Shown here: one piece after another, positions 53,686 to 63,375 of the stretch
Numbering within the stretch: the first letter of the stretch is position 1
Layout of the letters: each line of letters starts with the position of its first letter
Origin: Staphylococcus saprophyticus subsp. saprophyticus ATCC 15305 = NCTC 7292
GTDB taxonomy: Bacteria > Bacillota > Bacilli > Staphylococcales > Staphylococcaceae
Reading direction: 5' to 3'
Length of the DNA: 64,000 bases
NCBI RefSeq assembly: GCF_000010125.1
Contig: NC_007350.1
Location: 1,860,001 to 1,924,000, forward strand
The notes under the pieces: model-generated
Seen by the model: only the letters and a program-made list of their open reading frames with translations
Databases searched by the model: none
Told to the model about the DNA's origin: nothing
Translations under genes and position numbers: made by a program

Positions 53686-54063
53686 TTAGCGTTTAAGCGG
53701 TTTAATCGCAATCGTTCCACGCATCACACAAATCAACCTATCTGTGTCATCTTTAATATCTATATTCCAAACTTGTGTTGTTTTTCCTTCATGAATAATT
53801 GTTGCTGTCGCATATATGGTTCCCTCGGTTGTTGAACCAATATGGTTACCATTCATTTCCAATCCAAGGGGAACATACTTTTCAGTATCGATTAAATAAG
53901 CAGCTCCCATAGAACAAGCAGATTCTCCGAGCGCAAGACTCGCACCACCGTGTAAATAGCCAAAAGGTTGTTTCACCTTATCTGTTACCGGCATTGACAT
54001 CACCATTAATCCACGTTCTTGCTTTTCTACTTTAATATCTAAAGCATCTAGCATATTTTCCAT
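53686..54063 (-). CDS. PaaI-type hotdog thioesterase
   Basis: A 125-residue hotdog-fold protein of the PaaI/YdiI group, likely hydrolysing acyl-CoA or aryl-CoA thioesters. The sequence FGYLHGGASLALGESACSMGAAYLID (about 35-60) contains the HGG motif and the Glu/Asp catalytic position. The ATG at 54063 was chosen because GAGGTG lies 6 nt upstream; the longer open frame begins with a GTG that is part of that binding site. It lies 31 bases downstream of the antiporter gene, same strand, probably co-transcribed. Confidence 0.88.
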   Translation of the reverse strand: MENMLDALDIKVEKQERGLMVMSMPVTDKVKQPFGYLHGGASLALGESACSMGAAYLIDTEKYVPLGLEMNGNHIGSTTEGTIYATATIIHEGKTTQVWNIDIKDDTDRLICVMRGTIAIKPLKR

Positions 54064-54093
54064 AACGTACACCTCATTTGCATAGAATTAATA

Positions 54094-55410
54094 CTATAAT
54101 ATCATAGCTGCAATTGTTCCAAAAATAATCAATGGTATATTATAGAACACAAAATTAGGTATACATGTATCTCTAATATGATCATGCTGTCCATCAATAT
54201 CTAAACCTGCTGTCGGTCCAAGTGTTGAATCACTCGCTGGTGACCCTGAATCACCTAAGGCACTCGCAGTACCTATTAATGCAATAAGCGCCATCGTACT
54301 TAAACCTAATGACTCTCCTAGTGGCACAAACAATGTGGCAATGATCGGTATTGTGGCAAATGAAGAACCTATACCTAATGTGACCACTAATCCACTAATA
54401 TACATAACAATAATGCTCAATAATTTATTGGCTCCTACAACACCACTTAGACTATCCACTAATTTGCTGATATCCCCTGTTTCATTCATTACACCTGCAA
54501 AACCATTTGCAGATAATATGACTACGCCGATAAATGACATAATTTTGATTCCATCAACAAACTGTTTATCCAATTCCGTCCATTTATACGCTCTTGAAAC
54601 AAAGAATACAAGCACACCTGCGAGCGCGCCAAATATCATTGAATCCGTAACGAGTTGTACTAAAAAAGTAGCTAAGATTGAAATCACAGTTACTATAAGT
54701 ACGTAAGGTTTGATGACAATTGAATCATTATTTTTAATTTCTTCATGTTGGATATATTTTCTTGGTTTTCTATAATAATAAATACCTAATATCAACCCAA
54801 CAATATAACCTAACGATGGGATAATCATAGCCTTCCAAATCATACCCATCTCAATTGGGTGATGTGCTTTGGTAAAGCCATTTTGTATGATTTGGTGAAA
54901 AATTTGACCAAAACCAAAAGGTAATAATACATAAGGCCAACACAAACCAAAACCAATGATAATAGCGATTTGTCTTCTGTCCACATTAAGTTCATTAAAT
55001 AAACTAATTAATGGAGGTATGACAATTGGAATAAATGCAATATGTACGGGAATTAAATTCTGACTCATTATGCTCATGACAAGTAAAGCAATGATAATAA
55101 TGATTTTCACTTTAACTCGTGATATCTTACTGTTTTCTGCATGAATTCCGTCTATAATTTTATTCACTAAGAAGTCAGTAATACCACTATAAGAAATCAA
55201 TGCTGCAAACCCACCAAGCAATGCATAACTAAGTGCCACCTCTGCACCATCTACTATATTTTTACCAAATACGGATACAATTTCAGAAACACTCATACCC
55301 GCTATTAATCCACCTACAAGTGCACTGACAAATAAACTAATAACTACATTTAATCTACATAAACATAAGACAATCATCAATACAACGGCTATAACAACTG
55401 CATTTATCAC
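54094..55410 (-). CDS. Na+/H+ antiporter family (NhaC-like) protein
   Basis: A 438-residue membrane protein with about 11-12 helices and two related halves. It includes GLCWPYVLLPFGFGQIFHQI (about 153-172) and the ion-binding-type ALGDSGSPASDSTLGPTAGLD (about 387-407). Family members exchange Na+ or organic acids for protons; the substrate is not certain. A GTG start at 55410 (giving MINAVVIAVV) is preferred, because AAAGGAG lies 9 nt upstream. The longer open frame from 55431 would place that site inside the coding region. Confidence 0.85.
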   Translation of the reverse strand: MINAVVIAVVLMIVLCLCRLNVVISLFVSALVGGLIAGMSVSEIVSVFGKNIVDGAEVALSYALLGGFAALISYSGITDFLVNKIIDGIHAENSKISRVKVKIIIIIALLVMSIMSQNLIPVHIAFIPIVIPPLISLFNELNVDRRQIAIIIGFGLCWPYVLLPFGFGQIFHQIIQNGFTKAHHPIEMGMIWKAMIIPSLGYIVGLILGIYYYRKPRKYIQHEEIKNNDSIVIKPYVLIVTVISILATFLVQLVTDSMIFGALAGVLVFFVSRAYKWTELDKQFVDGIKIMSFIGVVILSANGFAGVMNETGDISKLVDSLSGVVGANKLLSIIVMYISGLVVTLGIGSSFATIPIIATLFVPLGESLGLSTMALIALIGTASALGDSGSPASDSTLGPTAGLDIDGQHDHIRDTCIPNFVFYNIPLIIFGTIAAMIL

Positions 55411-55584
55411 AAAGCATAACTCCTTTATCACGTTATCGAACTAAAGTATCATGTGATTTATAATATCAATAACGATAGTACTTGTCAAACACATTATTAA
55501 CTTTAATATTATTATTTAAAAGACTATGTAAACTTGGTTTATAAATCTATCTTTAAGTCATTGTCTTTTATAGACATTAATAAC

Positions 55585-55634
55585 AAAAAAATGGACAACC
55601 ATTAACGTTAATTACATCATGTTGCCCATTTTTT
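55585..55634 (-). terminator. Terminator of the M17 aminopeptidase gene
   Basis: The stem AAAAAATGGaCAAC / GTTGcCCATTTTTT (one mismatch) carries an inner palindrome ATTAACGTTAAT. T runs occur on both strands. Confidence 0.88.
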
Positions 55635-55660
55635 ATAGTATTAAAATATTACAAATCTTA

Positions 55661-57142
55661 CTATTTCAGATGACGCATCCATTCTACAATAGTAGGAACA
55701 AGATAACCTGTCGGCCCTTTAGGACCTTTATGTGTATGTTTATTTATCGTTGCTGGACCAGCTATATCAAAGTGCATATGTGGCGTTTCTCCCGCAAAAT
55801 GATTAATAAATGTTGCCGCAAATAATGCCTTTCCTTGACCATTCGTATGGTTAACGAGGTCTGCAACATCACTATTTCTAATTAATTTTTGCTCTGTTGA
55901 AGTCATTGGTAATTCAAAAACAAATTCATCCATTTGACGTGCGCAGTTTAGTATATGTTGTAAAGTTTCGTCTGCATTATGATTAAACACAGCCGCTTTA
56001 TCATCGCCTAATGCCGCTACTGCAGCACCAGTTAATGTTGCAAAATCAAGAATCAATTTAGGTTGGAATTGATTCGCATAAAATACTGCATCTCCTAATA
56101 CTAAACGACCTTCAGCATCCGTATTTAATACTTCAACCGATTCACCACTCAATGCAGTATATACATCATCCGGTTTCATCGCGATTTCACTAACCATATT
56201 TTCAGCAGCAGCAATAACACCAACAATATTAATCTTTAGTTCAAGTTTACGTGCTGCGTCAATCATGGCTACGACATTTGCAGAGCCACACATGTCATAT
56301 TTCATAGTTTGCATACCTAATTTAGATTTAATAGAATAACCGCCAGAATCATATGTAATACCTTTTCCAACCAATGCAATCGGAGCATCATTTACGTTGC
56401 CACCGTTATATGACAAAGTAATGACTCTAGGACCATGCTTAGAGCCTTTTCCAACAGCATGTATTAAGCCAAATCCTTCTTCTTGAAGTGTTTTACTATC
56501 TTTTATATCAACGCTAACCTCAGTATGATTGAAATGTTTCTGTATCATTTCAGCATAAAAGCTTGGTGTCAATATATTAGGGGGTATATTACTATAATCT
56601 CTAGCAATATTGATGGCTGATGCAATAGCTTGTCCATGTTCAATTGCAGCCTCTATACCCCCTTCTTTGGAAGTACTGATATCTAAATCGATTTGATATG
56701 GTGCAGATTTATCGGTTTTATAATTATCAAATTCATAAATTGACTGCATACTTTGTTGACCTAATATTTCAGCAATTGTTTCTCTTGGTAACTCATGCGC
56801 TTGAAATGTATCAAACAATAATGAAACATGACTAATTCTGTTTTTCTTTAAATATTGAAATAAATGACCAAATACTTTTAAATAATCACTGTGATGGGTT
56901 GATTTTACATTACCTAAGCCAACCGTAATTAATTTTACAAATTTATCATTTAAATTGATCATTGTTGTAGAAATAGCAGCAATATTTGTACTTATAATTT
57001 GATGTTGCTTTAATGTTTTAAGCTTGTCATTTAAGTTTTCATTTCCAACGACTACTGTTTCTAGTTGATTTAAATGCTCAGGTACTCCGATTACTAATGT
57101 ATCCGTGTCACTTTCTTGATGATTACTAATATTAAATTTCAT
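55661..57142 (-). CDS. Leucyl aminopeptidase, family M17
   Basis: A cytoplasmic dinuclear-metal aminopeptidase that trims peptides; it would complement Opp peptide uptake. The 493-residue protein has a variable N-terminal domain (1-165) and a catalytic domain. Metal-binding motifs are GKGITYDSGGYSIK (about 261-274) and NTDAEGRLVLGD (about 341-352). AGAGGAG precedes the ATG. The homologue in S. aureus contributes to survival in host cells. It is monocistronic. Confidence 0.94.
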   Translation of the reverse strand: MKFNISNHQESDTDTLVIGVPEHLNQLETVVVGNENLNDKLKTLKQHQIISTNIAAISTTMINLNDKFVKLITVGLGNVKSTHHSDYLKVFGHLFQYLKKNRISHVSLLFDTFQAHELPRETIAEILGQQSMQSIYEFDNYKTDKSAPYQIDLDISTSKEGGIEAAIEHGQAIASAINIARDYSNIPPNILTPSFYAEMIQKHFNHTEVSVDIKDSKTLQEEGFGLIHAVGKGSKHGPRVITLSYNGGNVNDAPIALVGKGITYDSGGYSIKSKLGMQTMKYDMCGSANVVAMIDAARKLELKINIVGVIAAAENMVSEIAMKPDDVYTALSGESVEVLNTDAEGRLVLGDAVFYANQFQPKLILDFATLTGAAVAALGDDKAAVFNHNADETLQHILNCARQMDEFVFELPMTSTEQKLIRNSDVADLVNHTNGQGKALFAATFINHFAGETPHMHFDIAGPATINKHTHKGPKGPTGYLVPTIVEWMRHLK

Positions 57143-57300
57143 AATAGCTTCTCCTCTTTTCTGCTTAATTAATATCTTATATTGTTTATGTAATTTTCAA
57201 AATTTCTATTTTCTGTAGATTAAAAACAGAAATTATATTTGTCTAAAGTAATTTCTTGATACTGCTTATGTAATTCAAATAAAAACATCTATATGCTTAA

Positions 57301-57334
57301 TGAGGCCGGAACATAATGATATGTCCCGGCCTCA
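57301..57334. terminator. GC-rich hairpin between ndh and the aminopeptidase gene
   Basis: TGAGGCCGG / CCGGCCTCA with an inner ACAT / ATGT stem. No real T run follows on either strand, so termination strength is uncertain. Shape and core resemble the other GGGACA-type hairpins. Confidence 0.5.
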
Positions 57335-57383
57335 TTGCATCTCATACGACACATTCAAAAATGTATCTCAATGGATTTATTTA

Positions 57384-58592
57384 TTAAAATTTACCTTTTT
57401 TAAACGCTAAACCAATACCGCCAAGTTTGAATACCGCACGTGTATCGATTACTTTCTTCATGAAGGCAGCTTTTTTACCTTGAATATCTCTACCATAAAC
57501 AACACCAACGCCATCATGAGCGCCTAATGAACATACAGTACCGCGATCAACGTATTCAAATTCGTTTGTAGGTTGACCTTCTAAAATGTTTTTAACATTT
57601 TTAGCTGTGTGTTCACCTTGTTGCGTAGCAATTTGTGCTGTAGTTGGTAATGGACGTTCTTCTCCTGCAGGAATAAACGCAGAACAATCACCAATAACAA
57701 AGATATCATCGTATCCTTCAATTGTTAAATCTTGTTTAGTAACAATACGTCCACGTTTAACGCCTTCAAATGACTCTTCCATTAATTTGCTACCACGCAC
57801 ACCAGCAGCCCATACTACTGTATTAGCTTCTAATTGTTGTTCTTCATCATTTACTTTTACTACGAAACCTTTTTCGTTAGCAGCAACGATTGGTGTACCA
57901 ATTTTAAATTCTACACCTTTGTTTTCTAAGTAATTTACCGCATGATTAACTAATTCATCAGAGAACATTGGTAACATTTTTGGTGCTGCTTCAACACAAG
58001 TGATTTTCACTTTGCTTTGTTCTACACCATATTTGTTACATAATTCAGGAATACGGTCTGTTAATTCACCTAAGAATTCCACACCAGTAAATCCAGCACC
58101 ACCAACAATAATAGCTAAATCTTTATCATCTTTTTGTTTTGAAGATGCATAATTAGCAAACTTGTCTTCAATGTGACGAGATAATTTACGTGCAGTTAAT
58201 ACATTTTCAATTTGGAAAGCATAATCTTTCATACCTTTGATACCAAATGTTTCACTTTCGAAACCTAATGAAACTACTAAAATATCAAAATCAAAGATTC
58301 CAGCGTCAGTTTCAACTTTTTTAGCATTGCGATCAATTTTAGTTACTTCTGCTTTTACAAAGTTAACTTTATCTTTGTTAACAACACTTTCAACTGGATA
58401 TAGTAAATCTTCATAGCTAATTGTACCTGCTGAAGCTTCATGTAACCAAGTTGCTTCATAGTGGTAGTCATTTTTATTAATTAATGTAACCTCAGCCTCA
58501 TCTGCTGAAATTTGCTTTTGTAATTTTGTAATAGTTTGTAAACCAGCGTAACCAGCGCCTAGAACTAATACTTTTTTACGATCTTGAGCCAT
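57384..58592 (-). CDS. ndh: Type II NADH:quinone oxidoreductase
   Basis: A single-subunit, non-proton-pumping NADH dehydrogenase feeding electrons to menaquinone on the inner face of the membrane. The 402-residue protein has the FAD motif [11 protein letters not shown] (about 9-19) and a second NAD(H) motif [15 protein letters not shown] (about 165-179). The quinone-site sequences [14 protein letters not shown] and the C-terminal amphipathic region [12 protein letters not shown] are also present. The ATG at 58592 (MAQDRKKV) with AGGTGA 5 nt upstream matches the family; the ATG at 58601 abuts the binding site. Confidence 0.96.
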   Translation of the reverse strand: MAQDRKKVLVLGAGYAGLQTITKLQKQISADEAEVTLINKNDYHYEATWLHEASAGTISYEDLLYPVESVVNKDKVNFVKAEVTKIDRNAKKVETDAGIFDFDILVVSLGFESETFGIKGMKDYAFQIENVLTARKLSRHIEDKFANYASSKQKDDKDLAIIVGGAGFTGVEFLGELTDRIPELCNKYGVEQSKVKITCVEAAPKMLPMFSDELVNHAVNYLENKGVEFKIGTPIVAANEKGFVVKVNDEEQQLEANTVVWAAGVRGSKLMEESFEGVKRGRIVTKQDLTIEGYDDIFVIGDCSAFIPAGEERPLPTTAQIATQQGEHTAKNVKNILEGQPTNEFEYVDRGTVCSLGAHDGVGVVYGRDIQGKKAAFMKKVIDTRAVFKLGGIGLAFKKGKF

Positions 58593-58651
58593 TTCATTCA
58601 CCTAAGCTTTCATAATTTTTTTGTTGCAATCGTCTTTTATTTACCCAATCT

Positions 58652-58669
58652 TTAAAAAGTAATTCACAA
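58652..58669. promoter_or_regulatory. Weak Rex-like site in the ndh leader
   Basis: On the minus strand TTGTGAATTACTTTTTAA matches the Rex consensus TTGTGAAWWWWTTCACAA at 14 of 18 positions, one half perfectly. Rex controls ndh in Bacillus; this call is weak. Confidence 0.3.
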
Positions 58670-58694
58670 AAAAGACAATTTTCATCCAATACCA

Positions 58695-58723
58695 ATTTTA
58701 TAGTTTTTATCGTTGATTTTCAA
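58695..58723 (-). promoter_or_regulatory. Sigma-A promoter of ndh
   Basis: TTGAAA and TAAAAT are separated by 17 nt on the minus strand. Confidence 0.6.
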
Positions 58724-58762
58724 GCGCAAACGACCATATTGTTTATTATTTCACATAAACGT

Positions 58763-58810
58763 ACAAAAGACTATAGTTTACGCTTATTGTTTAAGTGAAC
58801 CATAGCCTTT
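58763..58810 (-). terminator. Terminator after the A-type carrier gene
   Basis: The imperfect stem GACTATAGTTTAC / GTGAACCATAGCC is followed by TTTTG on the minus strand. Confidence 0.6.
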
Positions 58811-58826
58811 TTATCAATTTATTTAA

Positions 58827-59186
58827 TTAGCAATCTTCAGGCGTCCCAGCCACTTTAGCAGTTCTAAACGAACTACCGCAACCACATGCTGCAATGGCAT
58901 TCGGGTTATCTATTTGGAAGCCGCCTCCCATTAAAGATTGTTTAAAATCGATTGTCGTACCATCTAATACTGGTTTATCGTACTTATCAACTAATACTTT
59001 CAAACCATAAAATTCGAATATTTCATCGTTCTCGCCAGGTTCTTCTTCAGCAGACATGCCATAAGTTAGGCCTGTACAGCCACCACCATTTACTTTCACT
59101 TTTAAATAGCCATCAGGCATATCGTTCTGTTGTAACATGTCTTTAACTTCATAAGCTGCTGACTCTGTCATATTAATCACTGTCAT
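58827..59186 (-). CDS. A-type iron-sulfur cluster carrier (HesB/IscA/SufA family)
   Basis: A 119-residue Fe-S carrier with the three invariant Cys: C37 in GGGCTGL and C101/C103 in CGCGSSF. It passes clusters from the SUF scaffold to target proteins. AGGAGG precedes the ATG. It follows the YuzB gene by 12 bases in the same operon. The S. aureus homologue at this locus is a SufA/IscA-type protein. Confidence 0.93.
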   Translation of the reverse strand: MTVINMTESAAYEVKDMLQQNDMPDGYLKVKVNGGGCTGLTYGMSAEEEPGENDEIFEFYGLKVLVDKYDKPVLDGTTIDFKQSLMGGGFQIDNPNAIAACGCGSSFRTAKVAGTPEDC

Positions 59187-59198
59187 AACAATTACCTC

Positions 59199-59435
59199 CT
59201 AAAAAATCCATGTTTCTTCTATATGTGCGTATATTTTTTGTAATAAATCATCTGGAGATTCACCTTCAACGATATCACCATTCACTAATGCATACAAGCC
59301 GCTAGAACATATACCACAATTTTGTAAACACCCATATTCTAAAACATCTATGCCTGGATCATTTTCAAGCTGATTGTATACATAATCTCCGCCCTTCGCT
59401 AAATTCGAAATGCAGAACTCAACTATTGGATTCAT
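59199..59435 (-). CDS. YuzB-like DUF1450/UPF0349 protein
   Basis: A 78-residue Cys-rich protein. Its four Cys (C8, C36, C40, C43 in [10 protein letters not shown]) suggest a thioredoxin-like or [2Fe-2S]-type fold. The ATG at 59435 (MNPIVEFC) with GAGGGTG upstream is the family start; the ORF to 59450 is not conserved. Function unknown. Co-transcription with the A-type carrier and the location between two NADH dehydrogenases suggest a redox or Fe-S role. Confidence 0.88.
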   Translation of the reverse strand: MNPIVEFCISNLAKGGDYVYNQLENDPGIDVLEYGCLQNCGICSSGLYALVNGDIVEGESPDDLLQKIYAHIEETWIF

Positions 59436-59855
59436 ATTACACCCTCTCATTAATTATCAGTTAGACAATTATAACAAAAACACTGGGGCTATATCTACAT
59501 ACTAGCTTATAGAAATTTTGATTAACGCTTCAATTGATCATTGAGTTGACCTTTATCAATGTATGCCCAGTCTCAATCACATTTGATTATTTGATTTTCA
59601 AAGTTAATATTTACTTATCTAAAAATTTTGTAATGACAAATTAGAATGCGTCTACTTTATTTGTAGTAGTAAACAAAAAAGCATATAATATATCTAAGTA
59701 AGCTGATTATAGAAAATTGGTATATCGATGCAGAATAAAATATGATTTAATCACATTTTATTTACATTGAAGTGCAATGGACATGTTCTACAATGATTTA
59801 AAAATTTATCATATCTTTTCTGATCAATACAATTTTTATTAGAGGGGTATCACAA
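59436..59855. other. Divergent region between YuzB and the second NADH dehydrogenase-like gene
   Basis: This 420-base gap shows no credible gene. A long-range inverted repeat ACTGGG (about 59482-59487) / CCCAGT (about 59566-59571) encloses a TCAATTGATCATTGA palindrome-like segment. A TATAAT-type sequence lies near 59691, and the best plus-strand promoter is at 59767-59794. Confidence 0.4.
59767..59794 (+). promoter_or_regulatory. Candidate promoter of the second NADH dehydrogenase-like gene
   Basis: TTGAAG and TACAAT with a 16-nt spacer, 61 bases upstream of the ATG. Confidence 0.45.
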
Positions 59856-60920
59856 ATGAAAAACTTAGTATTACTAGGTGGTGGCTATGGTAATATGCGC
59901 ATCATGTCTCATATTTTACCATCAGCACTTCCAGAAAATTATTCAATTACATTAATTGATCGCATGCCATACCATGGTTTAAAACCAGAATTTTATGAAT
60001 TAGCTGCGGGAACAAAATCTGACAAAGATATCCGCATGAGTTTTCCTGATTCAGATAGAATCAATAACGTTTATGGCGAAATTACTGATATTAATTTGGA
60101 TGACCAAATCGTATCTGTAGGGCAGACCAAGGTTGATTATGATGAACTTGTTATCGGACTTGGTTGTGAAGATAAATATCATAATGTGCCAGGTGCAGAA
60201 GAATACACACATAGTATTCAAACACTTTCTAAATCGCGTGAAACATTCCATCATATTAGTGAACTTCCAAATGGTGCTAAAGTAGGTATTGTAGGTGCAG
60301 GTTTAAGCGGTATCGAATTAGCTAGTGAATTACGTGAAAGTCGCAGTGATTTACAAATTTTCCTGTATGATAGAGGAGAACGTATTTTACGTCGTTTCCC
60401 TGAAAAATTAAGTAAATATATAGAGAAATGGTTCAAAAAACATGATGTCACAGTTGTACCAAACTCTGATATCAACCGTGTTGAACCCGGTTGTATTTAC
60501 AATAATGACGTACCAGAAGAACTTGATTTAATCGTGTGGACTGCAGGTATCCAACCAGTAGAATTAGTTAGAAACCTACCTATTGATATCAGTAAAGGCG
60601 GGCGCGTCATTTTAAATCAATATCATCAGGTGCCTACTTACAAAAATATTTACGTGGTCGGCGATTGTGCAGATTTACCTCATGCACCAAGCGCGCAATT
60701 GGCGGAAGCTCAAGGTGATCAAATTGCTGATGTGATGAAATTACAATGGCAAAACAAACCACTTCCTGAAAAAATGCCAGAAATTAAAATTCAAGGTTTC
60801 CTTGGATCACTTGGTGATAAAAAAGGATTCGCATACATTATGGACCGCACCGTTACTGGTCGTCTAGCTTCTATCTTAAAATCAGGCGTCCTATGGATGT
60901 ATAAATACCATAACGGTTAA
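59856..60920 (+). CDS. Second type II NADH dehydrogenase-like flavoprotein
   Basis: A 354-residue pyridine nucleotide-disulfide oxidoreductase-like protein of the NDH-2 group. It has the FAD motif LLGGGYGNMR (about 5-14), a second motif VGIVGAGLSGIELASEL (about 143-159) and VVGDCADLPHAPSAQLAEAQG (about 267-287). It is shorter than Ndh and lacks its C-terminal membrane-anchoring segment, but the last residues (GRLASILKSGVLWMYKYHNG) could be amphipathic. S. aureus also encodes two such enzymes; the second is less well characterised. GAGGGG precedes the ATG. Confidence 0.9.
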   Translation: MKNLVLLGGGYGNMRIMSHILPSALPENYSITLIDRMPYHGLKPEFYELAAGTKSDKDIRMSFPDSDRINNVYGEITDINLDDQIVSVGQTKVDYDELVIGLGCEDKYHNVPGAEEYTHSIQTLSKSRETFHHISELPNGAKVGIVGAGLSGIELASELRESRSDLQIFLYDRGERILRRFPEKLSKYIEKWFKKHDVTVVPNSDINRVEPGCIYNNDVPEELDLIVWTAGIQPVELVRNLPIDISKGGRVILNQYHQVPTYKNIYVVGDCADLPHAPSAQLAEAQGDQIADVMKLQWQNKPLPEKMPEIKIQGFLGSLGDKKGFAYIMDRTVTGRLASILKSGVLWMYKYHNG

Positions 60921-60936
60921 ATCGTTTTGAAGCTCC

Positions 60937-60968
60937 AAACTAAGCCTTTTATCTTGGCTTAGTTTTTT
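60937..60968 (+). terminator. Terminator of the second NADH dehydrogenase-like gene
   Basis: The stem AACTAAGCC / GGCTTAGTT has a 9-nt loop and six T. Confidence 0.9.
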
Positions 60969-61017
60969 ATCAAATATGCTAATGATCACTGAGATCAATA
61001 TATTTACAGCTAATTTT

Positions 61018-61063
61018 AGAGGCGTCTAGGACACATCATCAAATGACCTAGTCGCCTTCTTTT
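61018..61063. terminator. Terminator-like hairpin of the YuzD-like gene
   Basis: GGCGTCTAGG / CCTAGTCGCC (one T-T mismatch) with inner ACA / TGA. The clear T run is on the plus strand, but the position suits the minus-strand YuzD gene. Confidence 0.6.
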
Positions 61064-61375
61064 TTACTGTAATTCCATAAATTTAGTAATATCTTTTAAC
61101 TGAACATAACCATCTGAAACATATTCGTCATTCATCGTAACTAAGGGATAAAATAATTCATCCTCTTGTATGCGTTCAATATATTGTTGATCATGATCTG
61201 TTAGATTTTCTACATCTTTTTCTATATCGATATACGTAAATTCAAATTGTTTGTCCGGATATTTACGTTTTAATAAAGGCTGTAACCAATCAAATGTGTT
61301 ACGAGAAGTAGGTGCATTGACACAACTCGCACATACAACATCTGCTCCATAAACAACGACGCTCACTTTATCCAT
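61064..61375 (-). CDS. YuzD-like DUF1462 protein
   Basis: A 103-residue thioredoxin-like protein with a redox-type CASC motif (C15, C18) after the first strand and a predicted beta-alpha-beta fold. It matches the YuzD/DUF1462 family, which lies next to nfu and yuzB in Bacillales. Function unknown; a thiol or Fe-S role is inferred from the motif and neighbours. AAGGGGAG precedes the ATG. It is divergent from nfu. Confidence 0.88.
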   Translation of the reverse strand: MDKVSVVVYGADVVCASCVNAPTSRNTFDWLQPLLKRKYPDKQFEFTYIDIEKDVENLTDHDQQYIERIQEDELFYPLVTMNDEYVSDGYVQLKDITKFMELQ

Positions 61376-61482
61376 ATATCTTTCTCCCCTTTTGTTTTGA
61401 TTTATAGATTTTTCCCTATTTTTCTATTATAATAAAAAGATAAGTAGAAAATGAAATAATTTACTTGAAAGGAGGCATTTTT

Positions 61483-61725
61483 ATGCCAACTGAAAACGTA
61501 ACGATGTTTGATCAAGTAGCAGAAGTTATCGAAAAACTACGTCCCTTCCTATTACGCGATGGCGGTGACTGTTCACTTGTAGATGTAGAGGATGGTATTG
61601 TTAAATTACAATTACATGGCGCATGTGGTACATGCCCAAGTTCAACTATCACATTAAAAGCAGGTATCGAACGTGCTTTGCATGAAGAAGTACCAGGAGT
61701 AATCGAAGTAGAACAAGTATTCTAA
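61483..61725 (+). CDS. nfu: Nfu-type iron-sulfur cluster carrier
   Basis: An 80-residue NifU C-terminal-like protein. The CGTC motif (C48, C51) binds a bridging [4Fe-4S] cluster for delivery to enzymes such as aconitase. The ATG at 61483 (MPTENVTMF) follows a consensus GAAAGGAGG 7 nt upstream; the ORF from 61465 would run through that site. It is almost identical to remembered S. aureus Nfu. Monocistronic with its own terminator. Confidence 0.96.
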   Translation: MPTENVTMFDQVAEVIEKLRPFLLRDGGDCSLVDVEDGIVKLQLHGACGTCPSSTITLKAGIERALHEEVPGVIEVEQVF

Positions 61726-61785
61726 TTGATAGACTTACTATATATATAATAACATCAAAAATTGAATGGCTTTCGAACACTTTTT

Positions 61786-61820
61786 AACCTAGAACACGAA
61801 AACTGTGTACTAGGTTTTTT
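61786..61820 (+). terminator. Terminator of nfu
   Basis: The stem AACCTAGaACAC / GTGTaCTAGGTT has one mismatch. Six T follow. Confidence 0.88.
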
Positions 61821-61915
61821 AATTTTAATATTTCACCATCCATTTTAAACTAAATGTTTTATACACTTATAATATGACGTTATTTAGCTTATTTTACGTT
61901 TTAAACCCATTAAAT

Positions 61916-61959
61916 AATCCTTTCAAAAATTCACATAAACTGTGAAATTTGAAAGGATT
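61916..61959 (-). terminator. Hairpin downstream of the dlt operon
   Basis: AATCCTTTCAAA and TTCACA pair with TGTGAA and TTTGAAAGGATT. The stem is long but the T run is weak. Confidence 0.65.
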
Positions 61960-61974
61960 GTTTAATTTTATACG

Positions 61975-63123
61975 TTATTTTTTATGCATGTGTTGCTCAA
62001 TACGTTCTGCGATATCAACCCAGCCTTTCCAGCCAATATGCACCGCATCACTTACCACATATGGTTCATAATCTTTATCGGTCATATTATAGGTATGTCC
62101 GCCATGATCAATAATCGTATTGTCAATCTTGTCATATATTTTTTGACGTCTCTCTTGTTTGATTCCGATGTGATCATACCATTTACCATTAGAAGGTAAA
62201 ATCACATATTCAACATCTGCGCCACCTTCACGTAACGTATCTACAAGTAATTTTAAATCATTAAATTCAGGAGAATTTTGTCTGAATTCGTAATTTCGGT
62301 TAATTTTACGTTTATGCTGTTTGATTAAACCCCAATATTCATCTCGAATACCAAATTGATTTGACTTGGTACGCGCTTCACCGTATGATTCCGCTGCTGA
62401 CTCAATGTTATGCCACGAACTATTTTTATGTGTAACAGGATCGATATGTGATAAAGGAGACGTTCTTAATGGATATATTGATTTAATTGCTTCAATTTTT
62501 TTCAATTGATTATCTTGAAATTTTGAAAGATATTGAGTTTCTTTTGGCATATGGCCTGCTGCTACTTTTTCTAAATAAGGTCTATTTTCAACATCTTTGA
62601 ACTGTAATAAACGTTTCGCATAACGTTGTTTCAACTTAGGGCTTAATTGATTTTGATTAAATAATCGATTTAATTGTCCCTTTGAAATTCGTGCTTTGAA
62701 ATTATCATGTGTTAATCCATGTTTTGTAAACCACTGTGGTGACACAATAAAGGCCATCTTTTTGCCTCTTAAGTTTTCATATTGCGAACCAAGTTCCACG
62801 GCATTGACTAAGTCGGTTGATCCACCTGTCCCAATTAAAAACGGTTGCTTCGGAACATCTTTTCTACCATTTAGTAAAAACGCCGGGTTAAATGGATCAT
62901 CTTTTTCTAATTCACTGGACCCATAAATAGGATAATATGCATTGGATTGATACATTTTATCTTGTATTAAAGTACCTTTTAATACTTGATCAGTCAGAGC
63001 AACACGTTGCGTAGCTAATGTTTTGGAATTGATTAAACCAGTAAACCAACTCGCTGGCAACATTACAAAGATGCCAAATAGCACAAGACTTACAATGATT
63101 GGTATAAATGGTTTTAGTTTCAT
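61975..63123 (-). CDS. dltD: D-alanyl transfer protein DltD
   Basis: Last gene of the dlt operon, 382 residues, with an N-terminal membrane anchor (about 5-25) and an extracytoplasmic SGNH-like domain. Ser70 (YGSSEL) and the DAVHIGW Asp/His pair near 360 form the catalytic triad known for DltD. It completes the transfer of D-alanine to lipoteichoic and wall teichoic acids, lowering negative surface charge and giving resistance to cationic peptides. It overlaps dltC by four bases. The C-terminus is shorter than remembered for S. aureus. Confidence 0.95.
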   Translation of the reverse strand: MKLKPFIPIIVSLVLFGIFVMLPASWFTGLINSKTLATQRVALTDQVLKGTLIQDKMYQSNAYYPIYGSSELEKDDPFNPAFLLNGRKDVPKQPFLIGTGGSTDLVNAVELGSQYENLRGKKMAFIVSPQWFTKHGLTHDNFKARISKGQLNRLFNQNQLSPKLKQRYAKRLLQFKDVENRPYLEKVAAGHMPKETQYLSKFQDNQLKKIEAIKSIYPLRTSPLSHIDPVTHKNSSWHNIESAAESYGEARTKSNQFGIRDEYWGLIKQHKRKINRNYEFRQNSPEFNDLKLLVDTLREGGADVEYVILPSNGKWYDHIGIKQERRQKIYDKIDNTIIDHGGHTYNMTDKDYEPYVVSDAVHIGWKGWVDIAERIEQHMHKK

Positions 63124-63356
63124 CGTAATTCTTCTAATACCGCTACAATCTTATTAGGTGTCGCCCACTCATCTCTGTCAAAATCCATAATTGAAACTTC
63201 AATATCTAATTTATTTTGAATTTCTAGTAATAACCCTACCGTTTGGAATGAATCAATAATACCTTCCTCGAATAATTCCACATCAGGATTTTCCTTAATC
63301 ACATTAGTCTCAGCTACTTCAGTTAATAAATCTAATACTTGATCTCTAAATTCCAT
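63120..63356 (-). CDS. dltC: D-alanyl carrier protein DltC
   Basis: A 78-residue acyl-carrier-like protein. Ser36 in GIIDSFQT is the phosphopantetheine attachment site that carries D-alanine from DltA to DltB. AGGAGG lies upstream of the ATG. It overlaps dltD (ATGA). Confidence 0.97.
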   Translation of the reverse strand: MEFRDQVLDLLTEVAETNVIKENPDVELFEEGIIDSFQTVGLLLEIQNKLDIEVSIMDFDRDEWATPNKIVAVLEELR

Positions 63357-63375
63357 AATATTTTCCTCCTAAATT

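Noticed and set aside
59856..60920. Sulfide:quinone reductase instead of an NADH dehydrogenase
   Set aside because: The conserved redox Cys pair expected of SQR is not evident, and the motifs fit the NDH-2 group better.
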